Positions 34,401 to 44,202 of a stretch of 64,000 bases of DNA are shown piece after piece. Below the pieces are notes generated by a model, which saw nothing but the letters and a program-made list of their open reading frames with translations, had not been told where the DNA came from and did not search any database. The DNA comes from Meconema thalassinum (lineage: Eukaryota > Arthropoda > Insecta > Orthoptera > Tettigoniidae). Position numbers and translations under genes: made by a program. The first letter of the stretch is position 1. Each line of letters starts with the position of its first letter. The stretch spans positions 1,389,500,223 to 1,389,564,222 of the forward strand of contig OX336388.2 in the NCBI GenBank assembly GCA_946902985.2, read 5' to 3'.

Positions 34401-34538
34401 TCCACGATTTCGCAAGAGATATTTGAACCTCCGTTTTTGATGAACGTCGAGTACGACCTGGTGACGTCGATTGACAAAGACAAAATTATCGATAGTGTTG
34501 CCAGAACATCCTCTGAACTTTCGCGATTGTTGCTGTGA
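31496..34538 (+). pseudogene. H4 hAT transposase, exon 2, frameshifted
   Basis: Reads an acidic linker, then a TTF-type zinc finger (KRKWLSYCSEKKQMFCTTCM), DUF4371 region, first Asp motif (HLVDSTQDVSVLDQMAVVVR), second Asp motif (FDGDANMSAKYEGLQ), HCIGHVLNLVM, RWWSKDKAL, and the hATC domain (LPCTQITCERVFSKLKIVK). Breaks: a frameshift in an A-run at 32084-32091, one in a 9-base A-run near 33815-33825, one near 33930, and a TAA near 34120. The longest open part is 32133-33881 (582 codons). Both catalytic Asp motifs are intact. Two breaks lie in homopolymers and could be base-calling errors. Confidence 0.88.
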
Positions 34539-35037
34539 TTTTATTGTTCAAGCATATTTCCTCTGTAATTAGCTACTAAGCTGTTGTCTGCTTCAATTGT
34601 TTATGTTTATTGTGTTTGTGTTCAATAAGTAAAATTAAACGAAAAAAAAAACAGGAATTATTTTTTGCCTATTTTCCCTACTTTTCCCACTACGGGGGTA
34701 CGGGGAGGGGGGCCTTCTGTAAGAACTCCCGAGTGGGCCCTCGAGAGCCAGTCCGCCACTGAACAAGGCTACCATTCAAACAATGTATTTCAATTATTTT
34801 TAACGTAATTTAAAAACATTCAATACATTCGGTTTGAAAATACACACTTGTTCACCAACAATCTTTTATTTCTTGTTTTATAATTTTGTCTTAACCGTTT
34901 TCTGAAATAATTATTTACTATAAAAGGTACTGTACTTAAACATGTTTTACTTCCGAGTTTATAAAATTGTCCAAAGTCTAGAAAAGGTTTCGTTGCATGT
35001 GCCGCCTCTCTCTCACATCTTGCTGTTAGTATCCAGA

Positions 35038-35091
35038 GTGAAGGGCAGATGACCTCGTAGTTCCGCCCCTTAAAACAACAATAACTAACTA
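35038..35091 (+). mobile_element. Micro-retroposon copy 2
   Basis: A 54-bp insert between exact 10-bp duplicates AGTATCCAGA (35028-35037, 35092-35101). It reads AAGGGCAGATGACCTCG, then CCGCCCCTTAAAACAACAAT and AACTAACTA. It lies in the right part of hAT H5. Confidence 0.85.
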
Positions 35092-35264
35092 AGTATCCAG
35101 ATTGGAGTGTCATCCCCGAAGCAGCCAAGAAAGGTCAAAACGAGTGAGTGGTGGGCCATTCAGCTTCAGGAAAAGTAGTGAGGAGACATGTGTTAACAAG
35201 ACGTAAAGAGGTTTTGGTACGGCGTACCGGTGCGTACCGTCACAAATCTAGCCCTGGTTATCAG

Positions 35265-37353
35265 ATATAACTGAATATCAATGCATTATCAAAGTCACTG
35301 TAGCTAAATACACTTGGAAATCGTCAATACTGTTCTTGCCAGAATTATTAAATGTCGATAAGATTATCACACAATCTCATTTAAATGTAATCATCGTTCG
35401 AAGATAGCTTCCCGTAAAATATCTTCTCGCAGAAAAATACCCAAGGCTAATCCTCTAAAACGAACAGTAAAAATCGTTGAAGACGAAAACCTGAATATAA
35501 TTCCACATAAAAATCCATGGAAATAGGATTAAAAGAAATTCGAAGAATATCAAAAATATGGAAATAAATTCCATAACACTATCTTGTAGATTAAAATAAT
35601 GCCAAATAAAAATATAAGTTGGATTGGCAAACGAAAATATCCAACACTGAAGTTTATCTAAAATATTAAAGTCCAATCGATCACAAAATGACTATACTAC
35701 AGTAGTAAATTGGTGCTCAAACATGTTATCAATCTACTCCAAACTACATAATAGAGTGTCTTCGCTGTACCTTGAAAGAAGTTCTGGTTGAATTGTAGCG
35801 TATAGGAACTACCCAGATGGATTGGTAATTCAGTCCCAGGAGAGGACAGAACTGTAGTTCCCCACGATCCACGAACAGTCTTTTCGGACATCGAACTCGC
35901 GTTCCTCCAAGAACACCCCTGTTGTAGACTGGACTCGAACTGCCGTTCTCCCGTTCGCTTGAACTGCCATCATCTTCCGTCAGAAAGCGTCTTCTTCAAT
36001 CTTCTTCCGACGACTCTTGTAGACTTCAGTTAAGAATGAGCAATGACGTAGAATAATGTTCGTAGTTGCAAACCGCATATTACTTCGAAGGTGTAATGAA
36101 GTCACTTGGTTGCATAATGTCACGATATAGCTGGACATAATTTTGTAGTGCTCTGAATTCATGTTGAAGGTTGCTCTGAAGTCGCTATGCTTCTACTCTG
36201 TATATCCCTGGCGCGCATAATCTACTCAAACATGACAGCTAACATTGTAACGTTAAACTGCATTATTAAAGAATATTGAGTTAATATCATAGTGAATATC
36301 CGTAGAATCGATATCTCACTGTATTAAATATGCAGCCTCACTTTTACAATAGTGCACGGTGCTTTGAGAATTTCTATACTCTTCACTGCCGTTCGAAATG
36401 TTTCATCAGTGCAACGCTAACTAGCTTGTCTTCGCTGCGTGGTATACACGTCGTTCTGGCCACGAGATAACCACATTTCTCGGGCGCTAGTTTCACGTAT
36501 ATTTAAACTGTCGAATCTCGTAAACTGGATATCATAGATCCACTACAAAAGCTTGCCTATAATACTGGCACAATGCACAAGCTTATTCTAGCTTCAAATA
36601 TAAACTGGCTTCTTAATATCGCACACGCAAGTAATATTAAAGAATTACTGTTTTCGAACTTGCTCTCCCCTAACAACGGGTAATGCGAGCCTCTTGCCTG
36701 ATGAAACCTCCCCTAACGGGCTTCCCTGTATCACGGGCCCACTTGGCCTTGGAGCACTAGCTCGGTATTCTCCACGATCGAACCTCGCTGAATCTCAAGT
36801 CGGCAATGAACCCTGTTCACTGTCCTCTCTCGTCCATCAGAATGATATTCCACCATTTTGCAGGAGTGGGGGTTGGATCACGTGGACACATAACAATGCT
36901 TATTTCTTCTTTCTGAAGTGCATATTCGCAGTAATATCATTTTACCATGGTTAATACATAAATTTGGCATCTTTTCAAGTAATAAAACCTTCTTCATACA
37001 GTCTAAAAGAGAATGGATAACTATCCTAGTTTTGATCTCAGAGTCTTCCAACATAGAAGTCTTCCCTGATTGGCTATCAGTGTTCGGATATTTAGCTCGT
37101 GAATACCGTATTCATCTCAATATAGGCGCGGTATCACTTCGTCACCAAGGTAAAATAATCTTGCTAGGACGACCCATAATGCATCATAGACTTGCAACTG
37201 AGCTAAAATCTCGCTTTATGTCACCAATCCAGCACCTACAATCTCATGCATTTTCAATACTATAGAATTGATACTGGCCTCAAAATTCATCATAAAATAA
37301 GCTGAATTCGGGCTCAGTACCACCTATCAAAGTGCTCCAAAAGAATATTATCA
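35265..37353. other. No gene seen
   Basis: Sequence between hAT H5 and the copia C1 remnant. Only short chance frames occur. A GC-richer patch at 36660-36880 might be LTR- or UTR-like, but I cannot assign it. Confidence 0.5.
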
Positions 37354-37388
37354 AAGGAAGGAAGGAAGGAAGGAAGGAAGGAAGGAAG
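37354..37388 (+). repeat. (GGAA)n microsatellite
   Basis: About eight units of GGAA in a row, at the point where readable copia C1 coding sequence fades out. Confidence 0.95.
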
Positions 37389-37389
37389 C

Positions 37390-38950
37390 TTGTAGTTAAA
37401 CGTGACCGTTAATCTTGAGATCATGAACCACGGGAAGAGAACATTATCATTGACTGAGTACAGTAAGATGTAATTTCTCTTCTTTTGGCCTTTCGGCTGC
37501 AATACATTCTTAATTTGTATCTTTCGATATTAGCACATTCATCATACGTGACTTCAAAGACCCTCTTTGTGCTAATTACCTTGTGATCTACTGGCCGTTC
37601 GACTATTTCCCACACTCTCAAATCCAACATTTGTTTATTCCATGGCCTTCCTCCATTCAGCAGTATTTTCTCCCGATATAACCTCCTTCATGTTTGAAGG
37701 TTCTATCACCTGATCAACACAATCAATCACATTCATATCATAATCACAAGTAGTTAGGTTCCAACACCCACATGTTTTGGGTTTTGGCGGCCTACTACTT
37801 CTCCTTGGACTTAAAACGTCAACATTCTCATTCACCCTATTGATAGGATCAACATTCATGACATTTACATCAACATAATTAACAATCATAACATTCTCAT
37901 TATCAATAGTTACATCGTTAATGTTCACATTATCATCATCACTCTCATTTGAGTACCGGTAATCATTCATGGAGATACATTTCTCCTTGCATTTTGCATT
38001 AGCTTGAAATGGAAACACTCTCTTCAAACTTGACCTGCAAACCAATTGCAACTTTCTTTGTAACTATGTTGTACAAACCAAACCCCTTGACATTTTATTC
38101 ATAGCCATTAAACACATGTTCAGCTGCCCTGGGCTCAAATTTACCCTTGTTCTCTGCTAGCCAAGCTCTACACCCAAATACACGCAATCTGAAAACATCC
38201 TGTGGCACATCTCCCCCTTTACATAATGCTGCAGGTACACAGTTTTTGATAGCCTTAGATGGGCATACATTTCTTATCACACAAGCAGTGTTGCCTACCT
38301 CAGCCAAAAATTTATCTGGCATACCTGACTCTAACAGTAGACACCTTATCATGTCACCTATCACTCTGCAAAATCTTTCTGCAATTCCGTTTTGATGGGC
38401 GAATGAGGCACTGTGCATCTGTGGACAATACCCCTCTCTGCTAAATACTCCTTGAACTCATAGTAATATTCCCTCCCACCATCCGTTTGGAAAGCTTTAA
38501 TTTTGTTGCCATGAAACATCTCTGCCTCTGCCTTGTACTGTTTAAATTGAAAGAAAAAAGCATCACTTTTTCTCTTCAATAATTTCACAACAGCATACCT
38601 ACTATAATCATCAATAAAACTTATGAGGTATCGTGCACCCCCATTAGACACAACAGACAGATCTCTGTGAACTAAGTCCAAGGGTTTTTCCGACTTTCTT
38701 TAAATTTTCTTAGGTATAATAGTTTCAGTAAGTTTACCTTGAATACAAGTAGAACATTCAGACTGCTCCTTACCATCAGTCTTTACATTTTCCAGTCCTG
38801 GAATTTTCTCAATGGCATTAAAGTGAACATGCCCCAATCTACGATACCATGTTCTTACACTCCTCAATGCCACAGCTTCAATCGAACCATCAGTGCACTC
38901 ACACGGAGTCTCTCTCACAATAGCTGTCACCTGACTATCCGAAATAACAT
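37390..38950 (-). pseudogene. Copia C1: integrase and start of reverse transcriptase
   Basis: Minus-strand Ty1/copia Pol, continuing from 62387 across gypsy A. GAG-pre-integrase with WYRRLGHVHFNAIE and CSTCIQGKL (38930-38700), integrase core with LISFIDDYSRYAVV, AFQTDGGREY and NGIAERFCR (38681-38095), an acidic variable linker, RRSSRPPKPKT (near 37790), and the first part of the reverse transcriptase (WEIVERPVDHKVISTKRVFE, near 37600). Frameshifts near 38700, 38400 and 38080, and a stop. The reverse transcriptase is cut near the GGAA repeat. Confidence 0.9.
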
Positions 38951-38980
38951 TGAGGTGCCGCTTCCCTGTGGTACTGATTG

Positions 38981-39021
<41 letters not shown>

Positions 39022-39112
39022 TGTGCTCTATCTGTGGATATATATTTGTGCCATTCTGTGTATTTGTATTATTGTTGTTCTTTGGTGAATGTTAATAAAT
39101 AGATCGGCTACA
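38951..39112 (+). repeat. Gypsy A 5' LTR
   Basis: 162 bp from TGAGGTGCCGCTTCC to GGCTACA, with a (GA)n run at about 38984-39019. Partner of 62286-62386. The target duplication ACAT lies at 38947-38950 and 62387-62390, inside copia C1. Confidence 0.9.
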
Positions 39113-39115
39113 ATT

Positions 39116-39133
39116 TGGTGACCCCGACGTGAT
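39116..39133 (+). other. Gypsy A primer binding site, tRNA-Trp type
   Basis: TGGTGACCCCGACGTGAT lies three bases after the LTR. It is the same 18-base word as in the BEL/Pao element and is complementary to the tRNA-Trp 3' end plus CCA. Confidence 0.85.
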
Positions 39134-39211
39134 ATGAAGTAAATATTGGAGAACATCGCTTACAGTGTTAGTTATCATTCCGTCCTTTATAAGTATAATT
39201 CACCAAACGTC

Positions 39212-39538
39212 ATGGCACTCAATGATCAACCAGCGGTGCATCACGTTTCCGTCAAGGTACCCCCGTTTTGGTCTGAAAATCCAGCTCTTTGGTTTGCCCA
39301 ACTTGAAGGTCAGTTCATTTTAGCTAACGTAACTGCAGACGCTATAAAATATAGTCACATAGTAGCCAGCTTAAGTAAAAAAAATAGCTATCGAAGTTCA
39401 GGACATTTTATCGTCGCCGCCAGTTACTAATAAGTATGCCACAATAAAGCAGGCGTTAATCGACCGCATGTCACAATCTGATGCAAAACGAATAGAGAAG
39501 CTACTGCGAACCGAGAAACTCGGAGACCGTACTCCATC
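39212..39538 (+). pseudogene. Gypsy A gag, N-terminal part
   Basis: From ATG 39212: VHHVSVKVPPFWSENPALWF, then AQLEGQFILANVTADAIKYS. After a frameshift at an A-run near 39380 it continues with KQALIDRMSQSDAKRIEKLL and RTEKLGDRTPS, where P1 interrupts. Gag resumes at 51138. This layout is typical of CsRn1-type gag proteins. Confidence 0.85.
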
Positions 39539-39706
39539 CTTAGCCTCCAATAATAAAAAAAAAAAGCCTGCCCAATGGCCTCTGGGAGCTGTCCCCCTGC
39601 AGATGCTGTGTTTGCCGCTAGCGGCGCTGCATACCCTCTTCATGATCCGTACGCTTGGCGGTATTTACACACATTGTACCAGCTGAAATAAGGCCACTTT
39701 ATTAAG

Positions 39707-39833
39707 ATGGTATACTGTTGCGTGCCGTTTTGTAAACAAGGCTCTAGAAATAATGTTCCTGGAACGAGTTTTCATGAATTTCCTAGTCGAGAGCCGACAA
39801 AGAAATTATGGATTAAAGCAATAAACAGACAAG
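39707..39833 (+). CDS. P1 transposase, predicted exon 1 (THAP start)
   Basis: ATG 39707 opens MVYCCVPFCKQGSRNNVPG, then FHEFPSR and KLWIKAINRQ: the first half of a THAP zinc finger with its Cys pair and FHEFP motif. It ends at a donor (G then GTATGT, 39834). The phase fits the acceptor TGTGTAG ending at 40356. THAP domains bind the transposon ends in Drosophila P transposase. Confidence 0.8.
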
Positions 39834-39924
39834 GTATGTAGTATAAGTTGACCATGTGACTGAAAAGTAGGTTACTTTCTATTATTGCTCTAGTTCTGAT
39901 GATGATGATGATGATGATAATCTC

Positions 39925-40300
39925 CTGTCCACCTTGTCGTGTAGAGGCTAGCATTCTTGTCTGTCGACCCAGAGGTCTGGGTTGGATTCCCGGCTCTGCC
40001 AAGAAATTTAACTCAGGTCTGAGGGCTGGAACGGGGAACACTCAACTTCATGACGTAAAACCGAGATGAGGTGGGTTCAATTCCCATCTCATCCTTCCTG
40101 GAAGTGGTTTTCCGTGGTTTCCCACCTCTACTCCAGATAAATGCCCGGATTGTTCCTAATTTAAATCCGCGGCTACCTACTTCCCAATCATCACCTGAAT
40201 TACAAATACACCCACTACTACAGACACCTCATTTGCACAGGTTATCACACAGATTCTACAATACCCAAGTACACGGAGCTAAATGAACAATATATCCAAG
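39925..40300 (+). repeat. tRNA-derived SINE in intron 1 of P1
   Basis: Contains a degraded B-box (GGTTGGATTCCC) and the core words GTGGTTTTCCGTGGTTTCCC and AAATGCCCGGATTGTTCC, related to the SINE at 11285-11776. An ATG-repeat run precedes it. Ends and target duplication not resolved. Confidence 0.7.
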
Positions 40301-40356
40301 CCCCACTAATGATAGAACAACAAACAATATAATAATCTTCTGTTTCTATTGTGTAG

Positions 40357-40946
40357 GTGATACCAAGGATAAGTTATGGAACCCTAATGACCGCTCCGTC
40401 GTGTGCAGTAATCACTTCATCGAATGTGACTACAGACCAGAATTAAAGGTAAAGCGGTTGAAACCTGATGCGGTGGCCAGCTTTTTCAGTGACTACCCAC
40501 CAAGTAAGAAACTTAAACTGTCGGTGCCAAGAAGAAATATTGTCAAATCAACTGTATCATTAAAATGTACAAAATCCCCCAAGGCAGGCTTTTTTGCGGT
40601 TGAATCTTGTGCTTTGGATGGTGTCCCCCCACCTGCCATCTCAAATGTTAATTATTTAGTCAAGAAAGATGCGTCTACACAAACAAAAGTAAATATGAGA
40701 CAATTGAACTCACGGAATAGGATACTACGAACACTGCGTAGGTCACTTAGGCGTGCAAGACAAAAAATATCTGCACTTAAAGGTCGCCAAGAGCAACTCA
40801 AGCAACGAATCAGCAGGCTAGAGAAAAATATGGTTGACTATAATTTGGACGCAATTGAGGTTTCGAGTGCTGAAGGAAATTTAAAAGCAAAATTTCTACA
40901 AGAACAGCTTAAAAGTATTTCTACAGAAGAAGCCTACATGGAGTGA
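40357..40946 (+). pseudogene. P1 transposase exon 2: THAP end and coiled coil
   Basis: Starts GDTKDKLWNPNDRSVVCSNH, giving the second Cys and His of the THAP finger, then RLKPDAVASFF. A basic linker follows and then a heptad-rich helix (RILRTLRRSLRRARQKISAL and GRQEQLKQRISRLEKN), the dimerisation coiled coil. TGA at 40944-40946 ends the frame earlier than expected for the family. Confidence 0.85.
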
Positions 40947-41028
40947 CTCGACTATCAGGTATTGCATTATCTGGCACAGTAAGTCCCCGGCAGGTTACCG
41001 ATTTATACGAAGTAGCGAACTGTTAAGC

Positions 41029-41399
41029 TTGCCTTCTAAATCTACCATCAAACGTTATGTTGGAAGCACTACTGGTGTAATGGTGTCAAGTTTAATAGTG
41101 AAGAGACTCCGCGAAGAAGCAATATTTACTGAGGGAATAAATACATTTGGCTCAGTTATTGTAGATGAGATGGCTATCCAACCACGCGCGCTTTACTGTA
41201 AAGCAGCTGATGAAGTACAGGGACTTGTGTCAATGGGTGGACTGGAAAAAAGATTTAGGCCAAGAAAAAGAAATCGCAACAAAACTGCTGTGCTTTGTGT
41301 TCGTTGGACTTGCTTCGCATTTTAAAATTCCTGTGGCATACTTTTTTACTCGGGACCTAAAAGCTAAAGTACTTCATTAACTTACTATTGAAGTTATAG
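41029..41399 (+). pseudogene. P1 transposase catalytic part 1
   Basis: LPSKSTIKRYVGSTTGV, FGSVIVDEMAIQPRALYCKA (DEM, a conserved catalytic-region motif of P/THAP9 transposases), GLVSMGG, then in a second frame KLLCFVFVGLASHFKIPVAY and LKAKVLH. One frameshift (near 41290) and a TAA at 41378-41380. P2 interrupts at 41400. Confidence 0.85.
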
Positions 41400-41575
41400 C
41401 ATGACGAATAGAAGGAGAAAGTGAGAAGACTCCTGAAGTTCAAGCGCGCCCCGCCAGGCACCGCTAAAGTGGGCAAGTTCCACACTGCCGGGGTCAGCTG
41501 GTCTTAGGGATGGTGCTAAGGGAAACGAATTACTTTGTAACTAATACTCTTTTAAAAAGTAATTAGCGGTTACAA

Positions 41576-42255
41576 TTAAAATAGCATGGCAGGGCACATT
41601 GGAAAATATAATTCACGGAAATAAAAACTACGGTCTTCATTACATGTTACGGAACACACAGATTCCTGGAATATACAGTCGGAGAAAGCCCAGATCTTTC
41701 TCGTAACATCTGCAGGATTAAGGATGTGAGGTTGTAGAGAGCTTTTCTTGCCACTGACTCCTAACGAATTCCTGACCTTTTTATTTGATTGACTACCATC
41801 ACAAGTAAAGCCAGGCACCCTCGCCCCAGCCTCTTCTAACTGAAAAATCACCTAGACTATATTAGAATTTTTGCGAGAATGGTCCCTGGAGTAGCATTTC
41901 TGCTTGCATAAACTGCAACTGGCTGCACCCAATATATGCATGAAAGGTACGAACATGAACACTATAGCGTGATTTGCAAGTACGTTCTTCTGGAGGTTAA
42001 GTGTGTGTTCACCTAAATCCACGAATCCATCTACTTTATCAGAAAAGCTATTTAACTCGATTTCATCTCTTAGCTTCTCTTCTTCGAAAATTACAACACC
42101 GTAACGTGAATACTATCATTCTTTTCTTCCTTAAAATAGTCTGAAATAGCATTTATACTATGCGTATTAACTCCATAAGGGCACTTACGTCCTTTCCAAA
42201 GTTTTCTCAAGTGACTTTCTGAAGGCAGATGCAAGAGATTATGTCGCCGACAATG
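41576..42255 (-). pseudogene. P2 transposase, central and catalytic remnants
   Basis: Beyond P3, the minus strand reads HCRRHNLLHLPSESHLRKLW and KGRKCPYGVNTHSINAIS (42255-42090), then VDLGEHTLNLQKNVLANHAI and FMFVPFMH (about 42020-41930), then FQLEEAGARVPGFTCDGSQS (41851-41790) and DVTRKIWAFSDC. These are P/THAP9 transposase blocks in order, broken by frameshifts. The C-terminal half is missing. Confidence 0.8.
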
Positions 42256-42437
42256 ACGGAATCAAATAGCTTATAAAGATAATAGCGGAAACTCCTCGCC
42301 AAAACAGGAGACAGCGCTTCCCAGCACCGCCTAGCGGTCCGAGTTGGCAACGTAAGACCAGTGTTTACAACCGTGAGATCCAACCACACAATTATAAGAA
42401 ATTATTGACATGTGGATGATCTAATTATCCAATTATA

Positions 42438-42538
42438 ATGGTTGGTATGGGGAGTATTTGTGCCATATATGACTGTAATAATTATAATCAACAAAGTGAC
42501 CCAAAATCTTTCTTCAGGTTCCCAAGAAATAAGGAAAT
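42438..42538 (+). CDS. P3 THAP protein, exon 1
   Basis: ATG 42438: MVGMGSICAIYDCNNYNQQS and then KSFFRFPRNKE, the first half of a THAP finger (Cys-x4-Cys, FFRFP). Donor GTAAGT at 42539. 33 codons plus two bases; the phase fits exon 2. Confidence 0.82.
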
Positions 42539-42623
42539 GTAAGTATGAATTTATTGTAAACAAGTAGCCTACCATTACACTGATAGTTCGGTTTTCTTTT
42601 AATACAGAATGCTTTTACAATAT

Positions 42624-42942
42624 TTAAAAAAGTCAACAAAAGTCAACCCCTGGCACTATACAGCCCATGACGGGCTAAGGCCGACCAAGCGACCGCTGCC
42701 CGGCCATTTGGCCTGCAGATATTGGGGTGACGCGTGATCAGCGCGTCGGGTCCCCTCGGCCGTTAATCTTGGTATTCGTGATTGGGGCGCTGTCTCACTG
42801 TCAGACAGCTACTCAATTGTCCTCACGAGGTTGAGTGCACCCCGTTCCAACCCTCACGTCTGTTTTAAAATCCCTGAGCCGGGGATCGAACCCGGGGCCT
42901 CCGGGTGAGAGGCAGGCGCGCTACCCCAACACCACGGGGCCG
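42624..42942 (-). repeat. tRNA-derived SINE in the intron of P3
   Basis: 319 bp between exact 13-bp duplicates GCTTTTACAATAT (42611-42623, 42943-42955). On the minus strand the head reads GTGGTGTTGGGGTAGCGCGC and the B-box GGTTCGATCCCC. This is the innermost level of the nest. Confidence 0.93.
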
Positions 42943-42994
42943 GCTTTTACAATATAATTAAGCATATTTTAGCCTGTTCTTTATTTATTTATAG

Positions 42995-43148
42995 ATGCAC
43001 ACAGTGGGTTATTCGAAGCCGAAGGGCTGACTTAGATGACGTATTGAAAAGGAATGGCCCAGAACATTTAAAGAGAACTCATGTTGTATGTTCAGACCAC
43101 TTTGTGGAGAAAGATTTCAGGAATAAAAACTTGTCAAGTCAAGAATAA
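42995..43148 (+). CDS. P3 THAP protein, exon 2
   Basis: The acceptor TTATAG ends at 42994. The exon completes the domain: CTQWVIRSRRADLDDVLKRN, then HVVCSDHFVEKDF, supplying the Cys-x2-His pair, and ends with LSSQE and TAA at 43146-43148. The joined frame is 84 residues with no break: a complete stand-alone THAP DNA-binding domain without coiled coil or catalytic part. By analogy with the Drosophila KP element it could repress transposition; that is inference. Confidence 0.82.
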
Positions 43149-43286
43149 GATCTTTATAGGTTGTTGATAGTAGGCCTAATGTTAATATGGAAATAACTGC
43201 ATAATTATAGAACGAGGTGACTCTACGGTACAGTAGGCCTTACATTTAACAACATGCTTCAATATTTCCGATTGAAAGTGTACGTA

Positions 43287-43333
43287 GTTATTTGTTTTTA
43301 TAAGGGACGGAACAGCGAGGTCATCTGCCTCGT
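43287..43333 (-). mobile_element. Micro-retroposon copy 5
   Basis: A 47-bp insert between exact 11-bp duplicates AAGTGTACGTA (43276-43286, 43334-43344). On the minus strand: ACGAGGCAGATGACCTCG, then CGTCCCTTATAAAAACAAAT. It lies in the 3' part of P3. Its stem is weaker than in the other copies. Confidence 0.75.
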
Positions 43334-43699
43334 AAGTGTACGTATTGCACTATTAAAGCTAAAGGAGGTTGGTGCAATCTAACAAGTTCAGAAACACAAA
43401 TGTTAATTTTACTGACTTTATTGGGAAATATATAAGAAGGTAACTTTTTTTTATGTAATTAAGCGTGTTCAACTCGTTTTTAAATACCAGTATGTCAAAA
43501 AGGATAGATTAAAACCAATGTCCTAATATTTCCTTGCAATTTCGGTCGGTGCACACTCAAAAATGCTAGCTGTGGGTGGCAAGGAGAGAAATGCTGTCAA
43601 CTCGCACCAAGAGATGGCACTGTGATCGCTGTCTCCAGGCGAGCGCATGCTTTAACGGCCGAGTTTCCGCTATTATCTTTATAAGCTATTTGACGGAAT

Positions 43700-43841
43700 C
43701 CTTTCGGTGATTTTATTCTCAACAATAAACACTCTAAAATGAATTCATTGCTGTACCTCATTCCATTGCGAGATTTTTCCTGGCATTTCTTGAGCATAGT
43801 GTCTATTATCATCTTTTCCTTCCTGCTAAGGTGTTCGTTAT
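43700..43841 (-). pseudogene. P2 transposase fragment between P3 and the hAT MITE
   Basis: Reads NEHLSRKEKMIIDTMLKKCQ, then MRYSNEFILECLLLRIKSPK, a block well known from P/THAP9 transposases just after the coiled coil. It is open in frame, cut on both sides by insertions. Confidence 0.85.
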
Positions 43842-44167
43842 CAGGGGCGGATCCAGGGGAGGGCGAGGAGGGCGACCGCCCAGGGCCCCGCGCCATGGAT
43901 TTTTCTACATTTAATTAATTAAGTATACTTTTCAAACTAATTTGTAATTCATATTCCTTTCTTCAGTGCATCTATGACCTCTCGTGACCGTTTAGCAAGT
44001 TAAGATTTCAGTGAAATAATAGAAGACTTCAGCCGGGAAAAAAGTCGTAAAATAATATTTTAATATTTCATTGCTTACATAATCTTATTCAAGGGGACTT
44101 AAAGGTTTCTTTCATATTATTAAAATAATGTATTGTAGTGCATTCAAAATATTGTGACTATTCTTTA

Positions 44168-44202
<35 letters not shown>

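Larger units (their letters stand above)
28463..34761 (+). mobile_element. hAT transposon H4 nested in H5
   Basis: 6299 bp, exact 8-bp duplication AACAAGGC at 28455-28462 and 34762-34769. Ends are CAGTGGCGGACTGGC on both sides, followed by CACTCGGG-type text. It encodes a spliced but frameshifted transposase on the plus strand. It also holds a 17-bp tandem repeat (28752-28850) and an inverted repeat (29843-29975). Confidence 0.95.
28215..35256. mobile_element. hAT element H5, host of H4
   Basis: Exact 8-bp duplication GTTATCAG at 28207-28214 and 35257-35264. Ends are CAGTGCTTGATTTGTAA (left) and CAGGGCTAGATTTGTGA (right, reversed); both arms continue with AAAGAGGTTT-type text. Without the nested H4 the element is about 735 bp and non-coding, so it is a non-autonomous hAT. 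It also holds micro-retroposon copy 2. Confidence 0.87.
42263..43692 (+). mobile_element. P-superfamily element P3 nested in P2, THAP-only derivative
   Basis: 1430 bp with perfect 32-bp terminal inverted repeats (42263-42294 and 43661-43692; start CAAATAGCTTATAAAGATAA). The target duplication ACGGAAT (7 bp) lies at 42256-42262 and 43693-43699. A subterminal GGAGACAGCG pair is also inverted. It carries only a two-exon THAP frame and a SINE in its intron, so it is an internally deleted, non-autonomous element. P2 coding resumes in frame on its far side. Confidence 0.93.

Noticed and set aside
35455..35676. Small hydrophobic ORF (73 codons, minus strand)
   Set aside because: AT-rich chance frame with many Phe and Ile; no supporting context.
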